Source: Burkholderiaceae bacterium (GTDB taxonomy: Bacteria; Pseudomonadota; Gammaproteobacteria; Burkholderiales; Burkholderiaceae_F). From it: DNA of 20,103 nt. The notes below the pieces were generated by a model. The model did not search any database, was not told the DNA's origin, and saw only the letters and a program-made list of their open reading frames with translations. The DNA lies in contig JACCSD010000236.1 of NCBI GenBank assembly GCA_013813185.1, forward strand, positions 1-20,103, in the 5' to 3' direction. This document shows positions 14,102 to 20,103 of the stretch, one piece after another; the stretch's first letter is position 1; each line of letters opens with the position of its first letter. Made by a program: the position numbers and the translations under genes.

Positions 14102-14367
14102 CTAAGCCGAGAGGTTGACCGTTAGACCGCGGCGCATCTCCAACGCGCTTTCGTAAGCCACAGCGCAGCCGCTACACGTCCTGCAGTGCCATGCCCGTGC
14201 TGTCAAAGACGAAGATTTCATCGAGCGAACGACGTCCGGGCTTTCGTCCCGCCACGATCTCGCCGAGCTCAGCATGCACGCCATCGGCCGAAGGATGTTC
14301 GCCTTGATCGCATGGTGAAGGTCTCCAATTGCCGCGCATTGAGCCGTTACATCCGTCACCAGCCTTG
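14102..14367 (-). pseudogene. C-terminal fragment of an ornithine cyclodeaminase/mu-crystallin gene, frameshifted
   Basis: Three frames together rebuild about the last 85 residues of an OCD/mu-crystallin family protein. They are LVTDVTAQCAAIGDLHHAI in one frame (to about 14285), VHAELGEIVAGRKPGR and DEIFVFDSTGMALQDV in a second (ending at a TAG at 14172-14174), and AVAYESALEMRRGLTVN in a further frame (stop at 14102-14104). The first break fits loss of one G near 14285; the second, near 14165-14180, needs more than one indel. The N-terminal three quarters, including most of the Rossmann fold, is absent, and is replaced by a fragment of the TAXI binding-protein gene. Intact members are NAD(P)-dependent enzymes acting on amino or imino acids. 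This piece cannot be functional. Confidence 0.8.
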
Positions 14368-14516
14368 TCGCCAATGTTGGCGATCGCCCCGGCGAGCGGA
14401 TACCAGGAGCCTCCCTGCGGCCCGCTCATCAGCTTGATCTGCTGCGCGCGCGCAGGCGCGGCGGCGAACAACAGCGCTGCCACTACGATCGAAATCGATT
14501 TCCGATTGGTTGCCAT
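14172..14516 (-). pseudogene. Chimeric 114-codon frame: TAXI binding-protein start fused to cyclodeaminase tail
   Basis: From the ATG at 14516 the frame encodes the complete TAXI signal peptide and the first part of the mature domain (MATNRKSISIVVAALLF..., SGPQGGSWYPLAGAIANIGD; residues 1-53). Residues 54-75 are out-of-frame cyclodeaminase sequence, and residues 76-114 are in-frame cyclodeaminase tail, ending ALQDV. The fusion stays open because the one-base deletion in the cyclodeaminase part restores the register. The ribosome site of the parent gene (AGGGAG) is retained, but only 16 bp of the parent leader. If expressed, it would be a short exported protein with no complete domain. Most likely it is recombination debris, and the parent gene is intact at 8689-9627. 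Confidence 0.75.
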
Positions 14517-14532
14517 GCTCCTGCTCCCTGGT
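14362..14532 (-). repeat. 171-bp repeat, copy 2 (duplicated start of the TAXI binding-protein gene)
   Basis: Gap-free match to 9473-9643 in the same orientation, with about nine mismatches, all within the coding part and none in the leader. The right end is at CCTGGT and the left end at CAAGGC. Beyond both ends the sequences are unrelated, so the borders are sharp. Confidence 0.9.
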
Positions 14533-14580
14533 CAGGGCGGGCATGGCCGAGCCCCTATCGAAGAGCGCAAAGAACCTTAA

Positions 14581-14715
14581 GTGGTGAGCTGGCAGCTGGT
14601 TTAGGCCAAGCAGGCGTTGAAGGATGCCAAAAAACTTTCGGCAAGAAGTCTTAGGCCGAAGGCCGAGCAGGTTCTAGCAATACTGGAGCGTGATCCTTCC
14701 TCGCAGGTCACATGA
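14581..14715 (+). pseudogene. Truncated Txe/YoeB-type toxin gene with in-frame TAG
   Basis: Starting at GTG 14581 or 14584, the plus strand reads SWQLV, then TAG at 14602-14604, then AKQALKDAKKLSA, then LRPKAEQVLAILERDP, reaching TGA at 14713-14715. Txe/YoeB toxins begin with a pattern like W-x-V-x-Y-T-K-Q-A-x-K-D-A-K-K-L, so the TAG stands where a Tyr codon (TAT/TAC) is expected. The C-terminal half, with the PPxEKLxGDL and INIQHRLVY blocks and the catalytic residues, is missing. The preceding frame (to TAA 14578-14580, reading HGRAPIEERKEP) could be the last codons of a YefM/Phd antitoxin, with the usual near-zero spacing, but it is too short to prove. The gene is broken twice and cannot make active toxin. 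Confidence 0.65.
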
Positions 14716-14847
14716 AGTGAGCTCGTCAAACTTGGCCTGGTGTTCATGAATCCGATCTACTTTCTGCTGATCCTCACCGGTGAAACGAAGGCTTCGCTGG
14801 GACGCCTCGCGCTTGCTGCGGGCGCCGTCACGGGACCGGTTGCCCAT
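14674..14847 (-). CDS. Possible small hypothetical protein, 57 aa
   Basis: A minus-strand frame from ATG 14847 (MGNRSRDGARSKREASQRS) to the TAG at 14674 has a good GAGGGGG ribosome site about 8 nt upstream. Its second half, RFTGEDQQKVDRIHEHQAKF, looks like a genuine amphipathic helical protein with normal composition. I recognise no family. It overlaps the broken toxin on the opposite strand and lies within decayed sequence, so it could be another fragment or a chance frame. No function is proposed. Confidence 0.3.
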   Translation of the reverse strand: MGNRSRDGARSKREASQRSLRFTGEDQQKVDRIHEHQAKFDELTSCDLRGRITLQYC

Positions 14848-15088
14848 GCGCTCGCCCCCTCTGTCCGAGGCCAACCGACCTATTAGCGAGACGTGCGCAA
14901 CTTCAGTTCCCCATCGATGCTTCAGTAGAGGCGCCATCGCGCAAACTTCATAGGCCGGTCGAATGAGCGGCGACAACGAAGCGATCGAGCCCGGTGCGGC
15001 AATGTTGCCCGAGCACGCGGGTTGGATTGTGGGTTGAGTTGGCTTTCTATCAAAATGTATTGTTTTATTGAGGGTTTGCAGGTTCCGT
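14848..15088. other. Intergenic region downstream of tRNA-Ser, no gene seen
   Basis: I see no supported gene on either strand in these 241 bp. The last 70 bp next to the tRNA are AT-richer than the rest (around 15040-15080). No T-run terminator, integrase remnant or repeat of the tRNA 3' end was found by eye. Confidence 0.4.
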
Positions 15089-15179
15089 TGGCGGAGAGAG
15101 TGGGATTCGAACCCACGATAGGCTTTTGACCTATACACACTTTCCAGGCGTGCGCCTTCGACCGCTCGGCCATCTCTCC
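15089..15179 (-). tRNA. tRNA-Ser(GGA)
   Basis: A 91-nt cloverleaf is read on the minus strand. The acceptor stem is GGAGAGA/TCTCTCC, followed by discriminator G and an encoded CCA. The D-arm contains the sequence GCCGAGCGGTCGAAGGC. The anticodon arm CACGC-CTGGAAA-GTGTG gives anticodon GGA (reads UCC/UCU). A long class II variable arm follows, as expected for serine tRNA, then the T-arm GTGGGTTCGAATCCCAC. It lies 13 bp after the acs stop on the same strand. Confidence 0.97.
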
Positions 15180-15192
15180 GGTTGTTCAACCG

Positions 15193-17163
15193 CTAAAGCG
15201 TCACTTTCAACTGCTCCAGTATCGCCGGGTTTTCCAGCGTGGATACATCCTGCGTGATTTCTTCGCCGCGCGCGATCGAGCGCAACAGGCGACGCATGAT
15301 TTTTCCGGAGCGGGTCTTCGGCAGATTGTCACCGAAGCGTATGTCCTTCGGCTTCGCGATCGCGCCGATTTCTTTGCCGACCCAATCGCGCAGTTGCTTC
15401 GCGATCTTCTGCCCGTCTTCGCCGTTCGGCCGCGCCTGCTTCAACACGACGAACGCGCAGATGCTTTCACCCGTCAGCTCATCGGGCCGCCCCACCACCG
15501 CGGCTTCGGCGACCAGCGAGTTTGCCACCAGCGCCGATTCGATTTCCATCGTGCCCATGCGGTGGCCCGAGACGTTCAGGACATCATCGATGCGGCCCAT
15601 GATCGTGAAGTAGCCGGTGGCCTTGTCGCGCACCGAGCCGTCGCCGGCCAGATACAAGTTGCCGCCCAGCTCGGCCGGGTAATACGATTTCTTGAACCGC
15701 TCCGGATCGCCCCAGATCGTGCGGATCATCGCAGGCCACGGACGTTTTATGACCAGCAAGCCGCCCTGGCCATTCGGCACGTCGTGCCCCGCTTCGTCCA
15801 CGACAGCCGCCATTATTCCCGGCAGCGGCAACGTGCACGATCCCGGCACCAGAGGCGTCGCGCCGGGCAGCGGCGTGATTATGTGACCGCCGGTTTCAGT
15901 CTGCCAGAACGTATCGACGATTGGACAGCGCGATTGGCCGACCACCGTGTAGTACCACATCCATGCTTCGGGATTGATCGGCTCACCGACGGTGCCGAGC
16001 ACGCGCAGCTTGGACAAATCGTATTTCTTCGGTAATTCCCCGCCCGCTTTGATCAACGAACGAATCGCCGTCGGCGCGGTGTAGAAGATCGTGACGCCGT
16101 GGTCCTGGCACATCTTCCAGAAGCGTCCCGCATCGGGATACGTCGGCACGCCTTCGAAAATCACTTCGGTGGCGCCGACAGTCAACGGACCGTAGCAGAC
16201 ATACGTGTGGCCGGTGACCCATCCCACGTCCGCTGTGCACCAGAAGACATCCGACGGCTTGATGTCGAACGTCCATTTCATCGTCAACGCGGCCCACAGC
16301 AAGTAGCCGCCGGTCGAGTGCTGCACGCCCTTCGGTTTGCCGGTCGAGCCCGACGTGTAAAGAATGAACAGGGGATGCTCGGCGCCGACCGGTACCGGGT
16401 CGCACGTCGTCGGCTGCTGCGCCACCACGTCGTGCATCCATTTGTCGCGACTTTCGTTCCACGCGACTTTGCCGCCGGTGCGCCGATAGACGATCACGTC
16501 GCGGACGTTGTCGCAACCGCCCATCGCAAGCGCATCGTCGATCGCTGCTTTCAGCGCGATCGCCTTGCCGCCGCGCATCTGCTCGTCGGCGGCGATGATC
16601 AGCGTGGCTCCGGCATCGATCACTCGTTCCTGCACGCTCTTGGCCGAGAAGCCGCCAAACACCACCGAGTGCGTGATGCCGAGCCGCGCGCAAGCCTGCA
16701 TCGCAACCACGGCCTCGATCGACATCGGCATATAGACAATCGCCCGCTCGCCTTTCGCATGGCCCAGGGCTTTGATGCCGTTGGCGAGCTGGCATACCTT
16801 CGCGTGCAGCTCGCGGTACGTGATCTTCGTCACCTGGCCGTCGTCGGCCTCGAAAATGATCGCGACTTTGTCGGCGTTGCCGTTCTCGAGGTTGCGATCA
16901 AGACAGTTGTAGGAAGCGTTCAGCTCGCCGTCGGCGAACCACTTGTAGAACGGCGCGTTCGATTCATCGAGCACCTGCTTGAACGGCTTGCTCCACTGCA
17001 GATTCTCGCGCGCCAATCGAGCCCAGAAACCGTTGTAGTCCTGCTTGGCTTCGCTCCACAACGCCTCGAAAGCTTCCATGCCCGAGACATTCGCCTGTCG
17101 TACAAATTCCGCGCTGGGCGGAAACACTCGTTGTTCGTGCGAGACGGATTCGATGTTGCCCAT
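15193..17163 (-). CDS. acs: Acetyl-CoA synthetase (AMP-forming)
   Basis: This 656-aa protein, normal length for Acs, converts acetate, ATP and CoA to acetyl-CoA in two steps through acetyl-AMP. The P-loop-like A3 motif YTSGSTGKPKG is at 269-279. WCTADVGWVTGHTYVCYGPL follows as in acetate-specific enzymes, with the tryptophan-containing DTFWQTETGGH block later. The C-terminal A10 motif PKTRSGKIMRR contains the catalytic lysine (about K621) that is subject to reversible acetylation in known Acs. The start at 17163 has a moderate AGGGCG site. The gene lies between a DUF72 gene and tRNA-Ser(GGA), all on the minus strand. With the HMG-CoA lyase nearby it feeds the same acetyl-CoA pool, though the operons are separate. 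Confidence 0.97.
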   Translation of the reverse strand: MGNIESVSHEQRVFPPSAEFVRQANVSGMEAFEALWSEAKQDYNGFWARLARENLQWSKPFKQVLDESNAPFYKWFADGELNASYNCLDRNLENGNADKVAIIFEADDGQVTKITYRELHAKVCQLANGIKALGHAKGERAIVYMPMSIEAVVAMQACARLGITHSVVFGGFSAKSVQERVIDAGATLIIAADEQMRGGKAIALKAAIDDALAMGGCDNVRDVIVYRRTGGKVAWNESRDKWMHDVVAQQPTTCDPVPVGAEHPLFILYTSGSTGKPKGVQHSTGGYLLWAALTMKWTFDIKPSDVFWCTADVGWVTGHTYVCYGPLTVGATEVIFEGVPTYPDAGRFWKMCQDHGVTIFYTAPTAIRSLIKAGGELPKKYDLSKLRVLGTVGEPINPEAWMWYYTVVGQSRCPIVDTFWQTETGGHIITPLPGATPLVPGSCTLPLPGIMAAVVDEAGHDVPNGQGGLLVIKRPWPAMIRTIWGDPERFKKSYYPAELGGNLYLAGDGSVRDKATGYFTIMGRIDDVLNVSGHRMGTMEIESALVANSLVAEAAVVGRPDELTGESICAFVVLKQARPNGEDGQKIAKQLRDWVGKEIGAIAKPKDIRFGDNLPKTRSGKIMRRLLRSIARGEEITQDVSTLENPAILEQLKVTL

Positions 17164-17253
17164 TTTTGGTCTTCGCCCTGATGGAAAGTGGAAACGGAAC
17201 CAGCGTTACGGCACCAACAAGGTTAGCGCTTTTGATGGCTCGAGGCGACAGCC

Positions 17254-18180
17254 TCAGTAGGCTCTCTCATTGGGCTCGGAGTACCGAACCAGAGTCGACG
17301 CGTTGCGCTGCCCCTGATCTTCGTAGTTGTTATTGAAGATCACATGCACGCGGGCGACGCGACCCGCGAGACCCTTGATCGACTCGGCCAGCACCGCCAG
17401 CTCGGAGTCCGAGTAGTCATAGTTGAATCGGTCGGACGCCGCAGCGCTCCTCGAATTCCAGGTCGCCGCGTTTCGGCCATGCAATCGAACCAGAGCGAGG
17501 CCCGGATGCGTAACGTCCCAGTGAGCGGCGACGCTATTTGCAAATCCTTGCGGCGCGTCAACAACCGTGTGCACCAACCCATGCTCGCGCTCGAATCGCA
17601 GCGTGTATTCGCGATGCACGTCGTCGAACCACGTCCGATGGCGGAATTCAACCGACAGCGTGTGGCCGGGCACCCGCTGAACACACTCCGCGACATGCGC
17701 GCGTGATGCCGGCGAATACGTCAACCAGGGCGCGAACTGAAAATGCACGAGTCCCAGCTTGCCCGCCTGCCGAAGCGGTTCGAGCGCCTCGATGAAAAAC
17801 TCCCACAGCAAGTCCAGCAGATCACCTGGAACGTCTTTGTAGTGAAGGATTTTTCTGGCCGCAACTGCCGGCGGAAGCCGGTCGCGTACCGGCGGCGGCA
17901 GCGCGTCCACCGCGGTTTGATGCCCGGTAAACAAGCGAAATGCCTTGACGTTGAAAGTGAAGTCCGCGGGCGTGCGTTGCGCCCACACCTTCGAGTTTTC
18001 CACCGACGGCAGCGCGTAGTAGCTGCTGTTGACTTCGACCAGCGGAAACTGACTGGCGTAGTAACGCAGGCGCGCCTCGGCCGAACTACATCCCTTCGGA
18101 TAAAACCGGCCCGACTTTACGAGCGTGGGATCGGTCCACGATGCCGTGCCGACCGATATACGCGCAGTCGCAGCGTGCAA
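17254..18180 (-). CDS. DUF72 (YecE-like) protein
   Basis: This 308-aa protein matches the DUF72/YecE family, a TIM-barrel fold of unknown function. Blocks seen are ISVGTASWTDPTLVKSGRFY (8-27), LRYYASQFPLVEVNSSYYAL (38-57), FTFNVKAFRLFTGH (74-87), LGLVHFQFAPW (about 142-152), SVEFRHRTWF (about 175-184) and a C-terminal VHVIFNNNYEDQGQRNA. The start is a TTG at 18180 with only a weak upstream CAGGG. It lies 18 bp after the dodecin stop, so it is probably translated from the dodecin transcript. No catalytic role is established for the family. The downstream 90 bp to acs contain a small GAGGC/GCCTC hairpin overlapping the stop codon. Confidence 0.9.
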   Translation of the reverse strand: MHAATARISVGTASWTDPTLVKSGRFYPKGCSSAEARLRYYASQFPLVEVNSSYYALPSVENSKVWAQRTPADFTFNVKAFRLFTGHQTAVDALPPPVRDRLPPAVAARKILHYKDVPGDLLDLLWEFFIEALEPLRQAGKLGLVHFQFAPWLTYSPASRAHVAECVQRVPGHTLSVEFRHRTWFDDVHREYTLRFEREHGLVHTVVDAPQGFANSVAAHWDVTHPGLALVRLHGRNAATWNSRSAAASDRFNYDYSDSELAVLAESIKGLAGRVARVHVIFNNNYEDQGQRNASTLVRYSEPNERAY

Positions 18181-18198
18181 GACGCCGTCGGCGCCCTG

Positions 18199-18402
18199 CT
18201 AATCGTTCAGCACAAACGTCACTTTCAGGATGACTTTGTACCCCGTGACCTTGCCCTTTTCGATCTGAACTTCCTGATCCTTGACCCACGCACCCTTGAC
18301 GTTCTTCAGCGTCTTGTTGGCGCGTGCAACGCCTTGCAGGATTGCGTCTTCAAAGCTCTTTTTGCTGACGCTGCTGATTTCGCTGATGCGTGCGACGGTC
18401 AT
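18199..18402 (-). CDS. Dodecin family flavin-binding protein
   Basis: This 67-aa protein, MTVARISEISSVSKKSFEDA..., is a full-length dodecin. Dodecins form hollow dodecamers that store or buffer flavins (riboflavin, FMN, FAD) or CoA. Family features here are the beta-alpha-beta-beta layout, the SxKSFEDAI helix (13-21), the K-G-A-W-V-K block near 36-41 holding the tryptophan that stacks on flavin in bacterial dodecins, and the final VTGYKVILKVTFVLND. AAGGAG lies 6 nt upstream of the ATG. The gene starts 27 bp after the 3' end of tRNA-Ser(CGA) and is followed by the DUF72 gene 18 bp later, so it probably shares a transcript with both. Confidence 0.95.
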   Translation of the reverse strand: MTVARISEISSVSKKSFEDAILQGVARANKTLKNVKGAWVKDQEVQIEKGKVTGYKVILKVTFVLND

Positions 18403-18429
18403 GACGGGCTCCTTGGGTCAGATTCCTGT

Positions 18430-18520
18430 TGGCGGAGAGGGTGGGATTCGAACCCACGTTACGGTAGAACCGTAAACCAGATTTCGAGTCTGGCGCATTC
18501 GACCACTCTGCCACCTCTCC
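18430..18520 (-). tRNA. tRNA-Ser(CGA)
   Basis: A 91-nt minus-strand cloverleaf has acceptor stem GGAGAGG/CCTCTCC, discriminator G and an encoded CCA. The anticodon arm CCAGA-CTCGAAA-TCTGG gives anticodon CGA (reads UCG). A long variable arm (GTTTACGGTTCTACCGTAAC region) and the T-arm GTGGGTTCGAATCCCAC follow. It sits 35 bp after serS and 27 bp before dodecin on the same strand. Confidence 0.97.
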
Positions 18521-18555
18521 GGTGCGCGGCGAGCGGTGAAGTATATCTGCGCGCA

Positions 18556-19848
18556 TCAATACAACGGGCGGAGCGTCGAGATGCCGTCGATGAAAGGCCG
18601 CAGCGCGAGCGGCACGTCAACACCGCCGTCGGCTCGCTGAAAATTTTCAAGCAACGCCACCAGCGTGCGGCCTACCGCTAGACCAGAGCCGTTTAGCGTG
18701 TGCACGAACTCGGTCTTGCCCTGCGCATTCTTGAAGCGCGCCTGCATCCGTCGCGCCTGAAACGCTTCGAAGTTTGAGCACGACGAGATTTCTCGATAGG
18801 CATTTTGTCCCGGCAGCCACACTTCGAGGTCGTAGGTCTTCGCCGAACCGAAGCCGGTGTCTCCCGTGCACAGCAACATCACGCGATACGGCAGCTCGAG
18901 CTTCTGTAGCACCGCTTCGGCGTGCGTGACCAATTGTTCGTGTGCTTGGTACGAGGCGTTTGGATGAACAATCTGGACGATCTCAACCTTCTCGAACTGA
19001 TGATTGCGGATCATGCCGCGTGTGTCCTTGCCGTGACTCCCAGATTCAGAGCGAAAGCACGGCGTGTGCGCCGTCAACTTTAAAGGCAGGTCCGACTCGC
19101 TCAATATTTCTTCGCGCACCGTGTTGGTCAGCGATATTTCCGAGGTCGAGATCAAATACATCTCTTCCTTCTCCTCTCCGCCACCCTTGGTCACCCAAAA
19201 CATATCGTCGCGAAACTTCGGCAGCTGCGTCGTCCCGATCAAGCATCCGGCATTGACGATGTACGGCGTGTAGCACTCGGTGTAGCCGTGCTCGCGCGTC
19301 TGCATGTCGAGCATGAATTGCGCGAGCGCCCGTTGCAGTCGCGCCAACGGCCCGCGCAGGAACGTAAAACGCGACCCCGACAACCTGGCCGCGGTTTCAA
19401 AGTCAAGTCCGAGCGGCGTGCCGAGGTCGACGTGATCCTTCACCGGAAAATCAAACGTCCGCGGTGTGCCCCAGCGGCGCACCTCGACATTGTCATCGGC
19501 CGACGTGCCGATTGGAACCGACTCGTGGACCAGGTTCGGAACTTCGAGCAGCCACTGCTGCAGCTGCGCTTGAATGCCGGCGAGTTGCGTTTCGAGTTTC
19601 TTGACTTCGTCCGGAATCGAGCCAGCCTCGGCGAGCAGGCTGGCCGCATCCTGCCCTTTCGCCTTCAGCATGCCGACCTGCTTCGATAGCGCGTTACGCC
19701 GCGCCTGCAGTTCTTCCGTCTTCGTCTGCACGGCCTTGCGTTCGGCTTCGAGCGCGTTGAAGCGATCCACGTCGAACTCGTAGCCGCGCGTTCTCAAACG
19801 CGCCGCAACGACACCTACATCCCTACGCAACAAATTGATATCGAGCAT
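18556..19848 (-). CDS. serS: Seryl-tRNA synthetase
   Basis: This 430-aa class II synthetase has the normal length. The N-terminal coiled-coil arm (about 27-100) grips the long variable arm of tRNA-Ser. Motif 2 is FRSESGSHGKDTRGMIRNHQ (265-284), continuing FEKVE. Motif 3 is NGSGLAVGRTLVALLEN (386-402). The serine/ATP site blocks STSEISLTN (234-242) and YREISSCSNFEAFQARR (351-367) are intact. The start at 19848 lies 9 bp after the rarA stop, without a strong ribosome site, which suggests coupling to rarA. A tRNA-Ser(CGA) gene follows 35 bp downstream on the same strand, so the enzyme and one of its substrates may share a transcript. Confidence 0.98.
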   Translation of the reverse strand: MLDINLLRRDVGVVAARLRTRGYEFDVDRFNALEAERKAVQTKTEELQARRNALSKQVGMLKAKGQDAASLLAEAGSIPDEVKKLETQLAGIQAQLQQWLLEVPNLVHESVPIGTSADDNVEVRRWGTPRTFDFPVKDHVDLGTPLGLDFETAARLSGSRFTFLRGPLARLQRALAQFMLDMQTREHGYTECYTPYIVNAGCLIGTTQLPKFRDDMFWVTKGGGEEKEEMYLISTSEISLTNTVREEILSESDLPLKLTAHTPCFRSESGSHGKDTRGMIRNHQFEKVEIVQIVHPNASYQAHEQLVTHAEAVLQKLELPYRVMLLCTGDTGFGSAKTYDLEVWLPGQNAYREISSCSNFEAFQARRMQARFKNAQGKTEFVHTLNGSGLAVGRTLVALLENFQRADGGVDVPLALRPFIDGISTLRPLY

Positions 19849-19857
19849 GCGCGAATG

Positions 19858-20103
19858 CTACTTGGCCGCGTTCAGTCGACGCAGTTCAGCAAGCCGCTCG
19901 GCGATGCGCGCTTCGACACCGCGATCCGTCGGCTGATACCACCGTTGCGCCGTTACGCCTTCGGGCAAGTACGTCTCGCCCGCGGCCACCGCGCCGGCTT
20001 CGTTATGGGCGTAGCGATACCCCTCGCCATAGCCGAGCTCCTTCATCAGGCGCGTCGGCGCGTTGCGCAAATGCATCGGCACCGGCCGCGAGCTGTCCTG
20101 CTC
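19858..20103 (-). CDS. rarA: RarA/MgsA replication-associated recombination ATPase, C-terminal end only
   Basis: The last 81 codons of a gene run in from the right edge. PMHLRNAPTRLMKELGYG, YRYAHNEAGAVAAGETYLPE and QRWYQPTDRGVEARIAERL form the conserved C-terminal tetramerisation region of RarA (MgsA/WRNIP1 family), which acts at stalled replication forks. The ATPase core is outside the window. It is followed by serS after 9 bp, an arrangement common in betaproteobacteria. Confidence 0.93.
   Translation of the reverse strand, partial: EQDSSRPVPMHLRNAPTRLMKELGYGEGYRYAHNEAGAVAAGETYLPEGVTAQRWYQPTDRGVEARIAERLAELRRLNAAK

Noticed and set aside
14674..15189. 171-aa minus-strand frame running through tRNA-Ser(GGA)
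   Set aside because: Its first third is translated tRNA sequence; only the final 57 codons, with their own ATG, are worth keeping as a weak candidate.
1..20103. CRISPR array, transposase or phage genes
   Set aside because: I saw no regularly spaced repeats, transposase motifs, integrase or phage structural genes on either strand.

Overview
The window looks like the chromosome of a GC-rich proteobacterium, most probably a betaproteobacterium of the Burkholderiales type. Three things suggest this: the rarA-serS-tRNA-Ser order at the right end, the abundance of TRAP/TAXI uptake genes, and the overall base composition. This is inferred from gene content; no taxonomic marker was searched.

Layout, left to right. 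(1) 1-3442: an iron(III) ABC importer split into two divergent arms, a fused FbpB-type permease on the minus strand (its 3' end runs off the window) and an FbpC-type ATPase on the plus strand. A Fur-box-like sequence lies in the 57-bp gap between them, and a PaiB-type FMN-binding protein follows the ATPase by 9 bp. No FbpA-type binding protein is in the window. (2) 3498-6640: an exported HSL-family alpha/beta-hydrolase and a hemerythrin-domain protein in one minus-strand pair, a 43-aa small gene, a membrane-anchored DUF4124 protein and a RidA-family protein. (3) 6713-13963: two different TRAP uptake systems back to back. On the minus strand is a TAXI binding protein plus a fused permease. On the plus strand is an HMG-CoA-lyase-family enzyme followed by a DctP-DctQ-DctM set. 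This looks like a catabolic module in which an imported organic acid is activated to a CoA ester and cleaved. The gap between the two systems holds the 3' remnant of a TerB-like gene. (4) 13964-15088: about 1.1 kb of decayed fragments. It contains a frameshifted C-terminal piece of an ornithine cyclodeaminase/mu-crystallin gene, a 171-bp copy of the 5' end of the TAXI binding-protein gene fused to it, and a truncated Txe/YoeB-type toxin with an in-frame TAG. This stretch lies at the 3' end of a tRNA-Ser gene. (5) 15089-20103: housekeeping genes on the minus strand, in transcription order rarA (partial), serS, tRNA-Ser(CGA), dodecin, DUF72 protein, acs, tRNA-Ser(GGA).

I do not see a convincing new defence or biosynthetic system. 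The most unusual part is the fragment region at 14.0-15.1 kb, especially the open chimeric reading frame made from two broken genes. The strong hairpins placed between binding-protein and permease genes in both TRAP systems, and the tRNA-Ser gene set tightly between serS and dodecin, are also worth a look.
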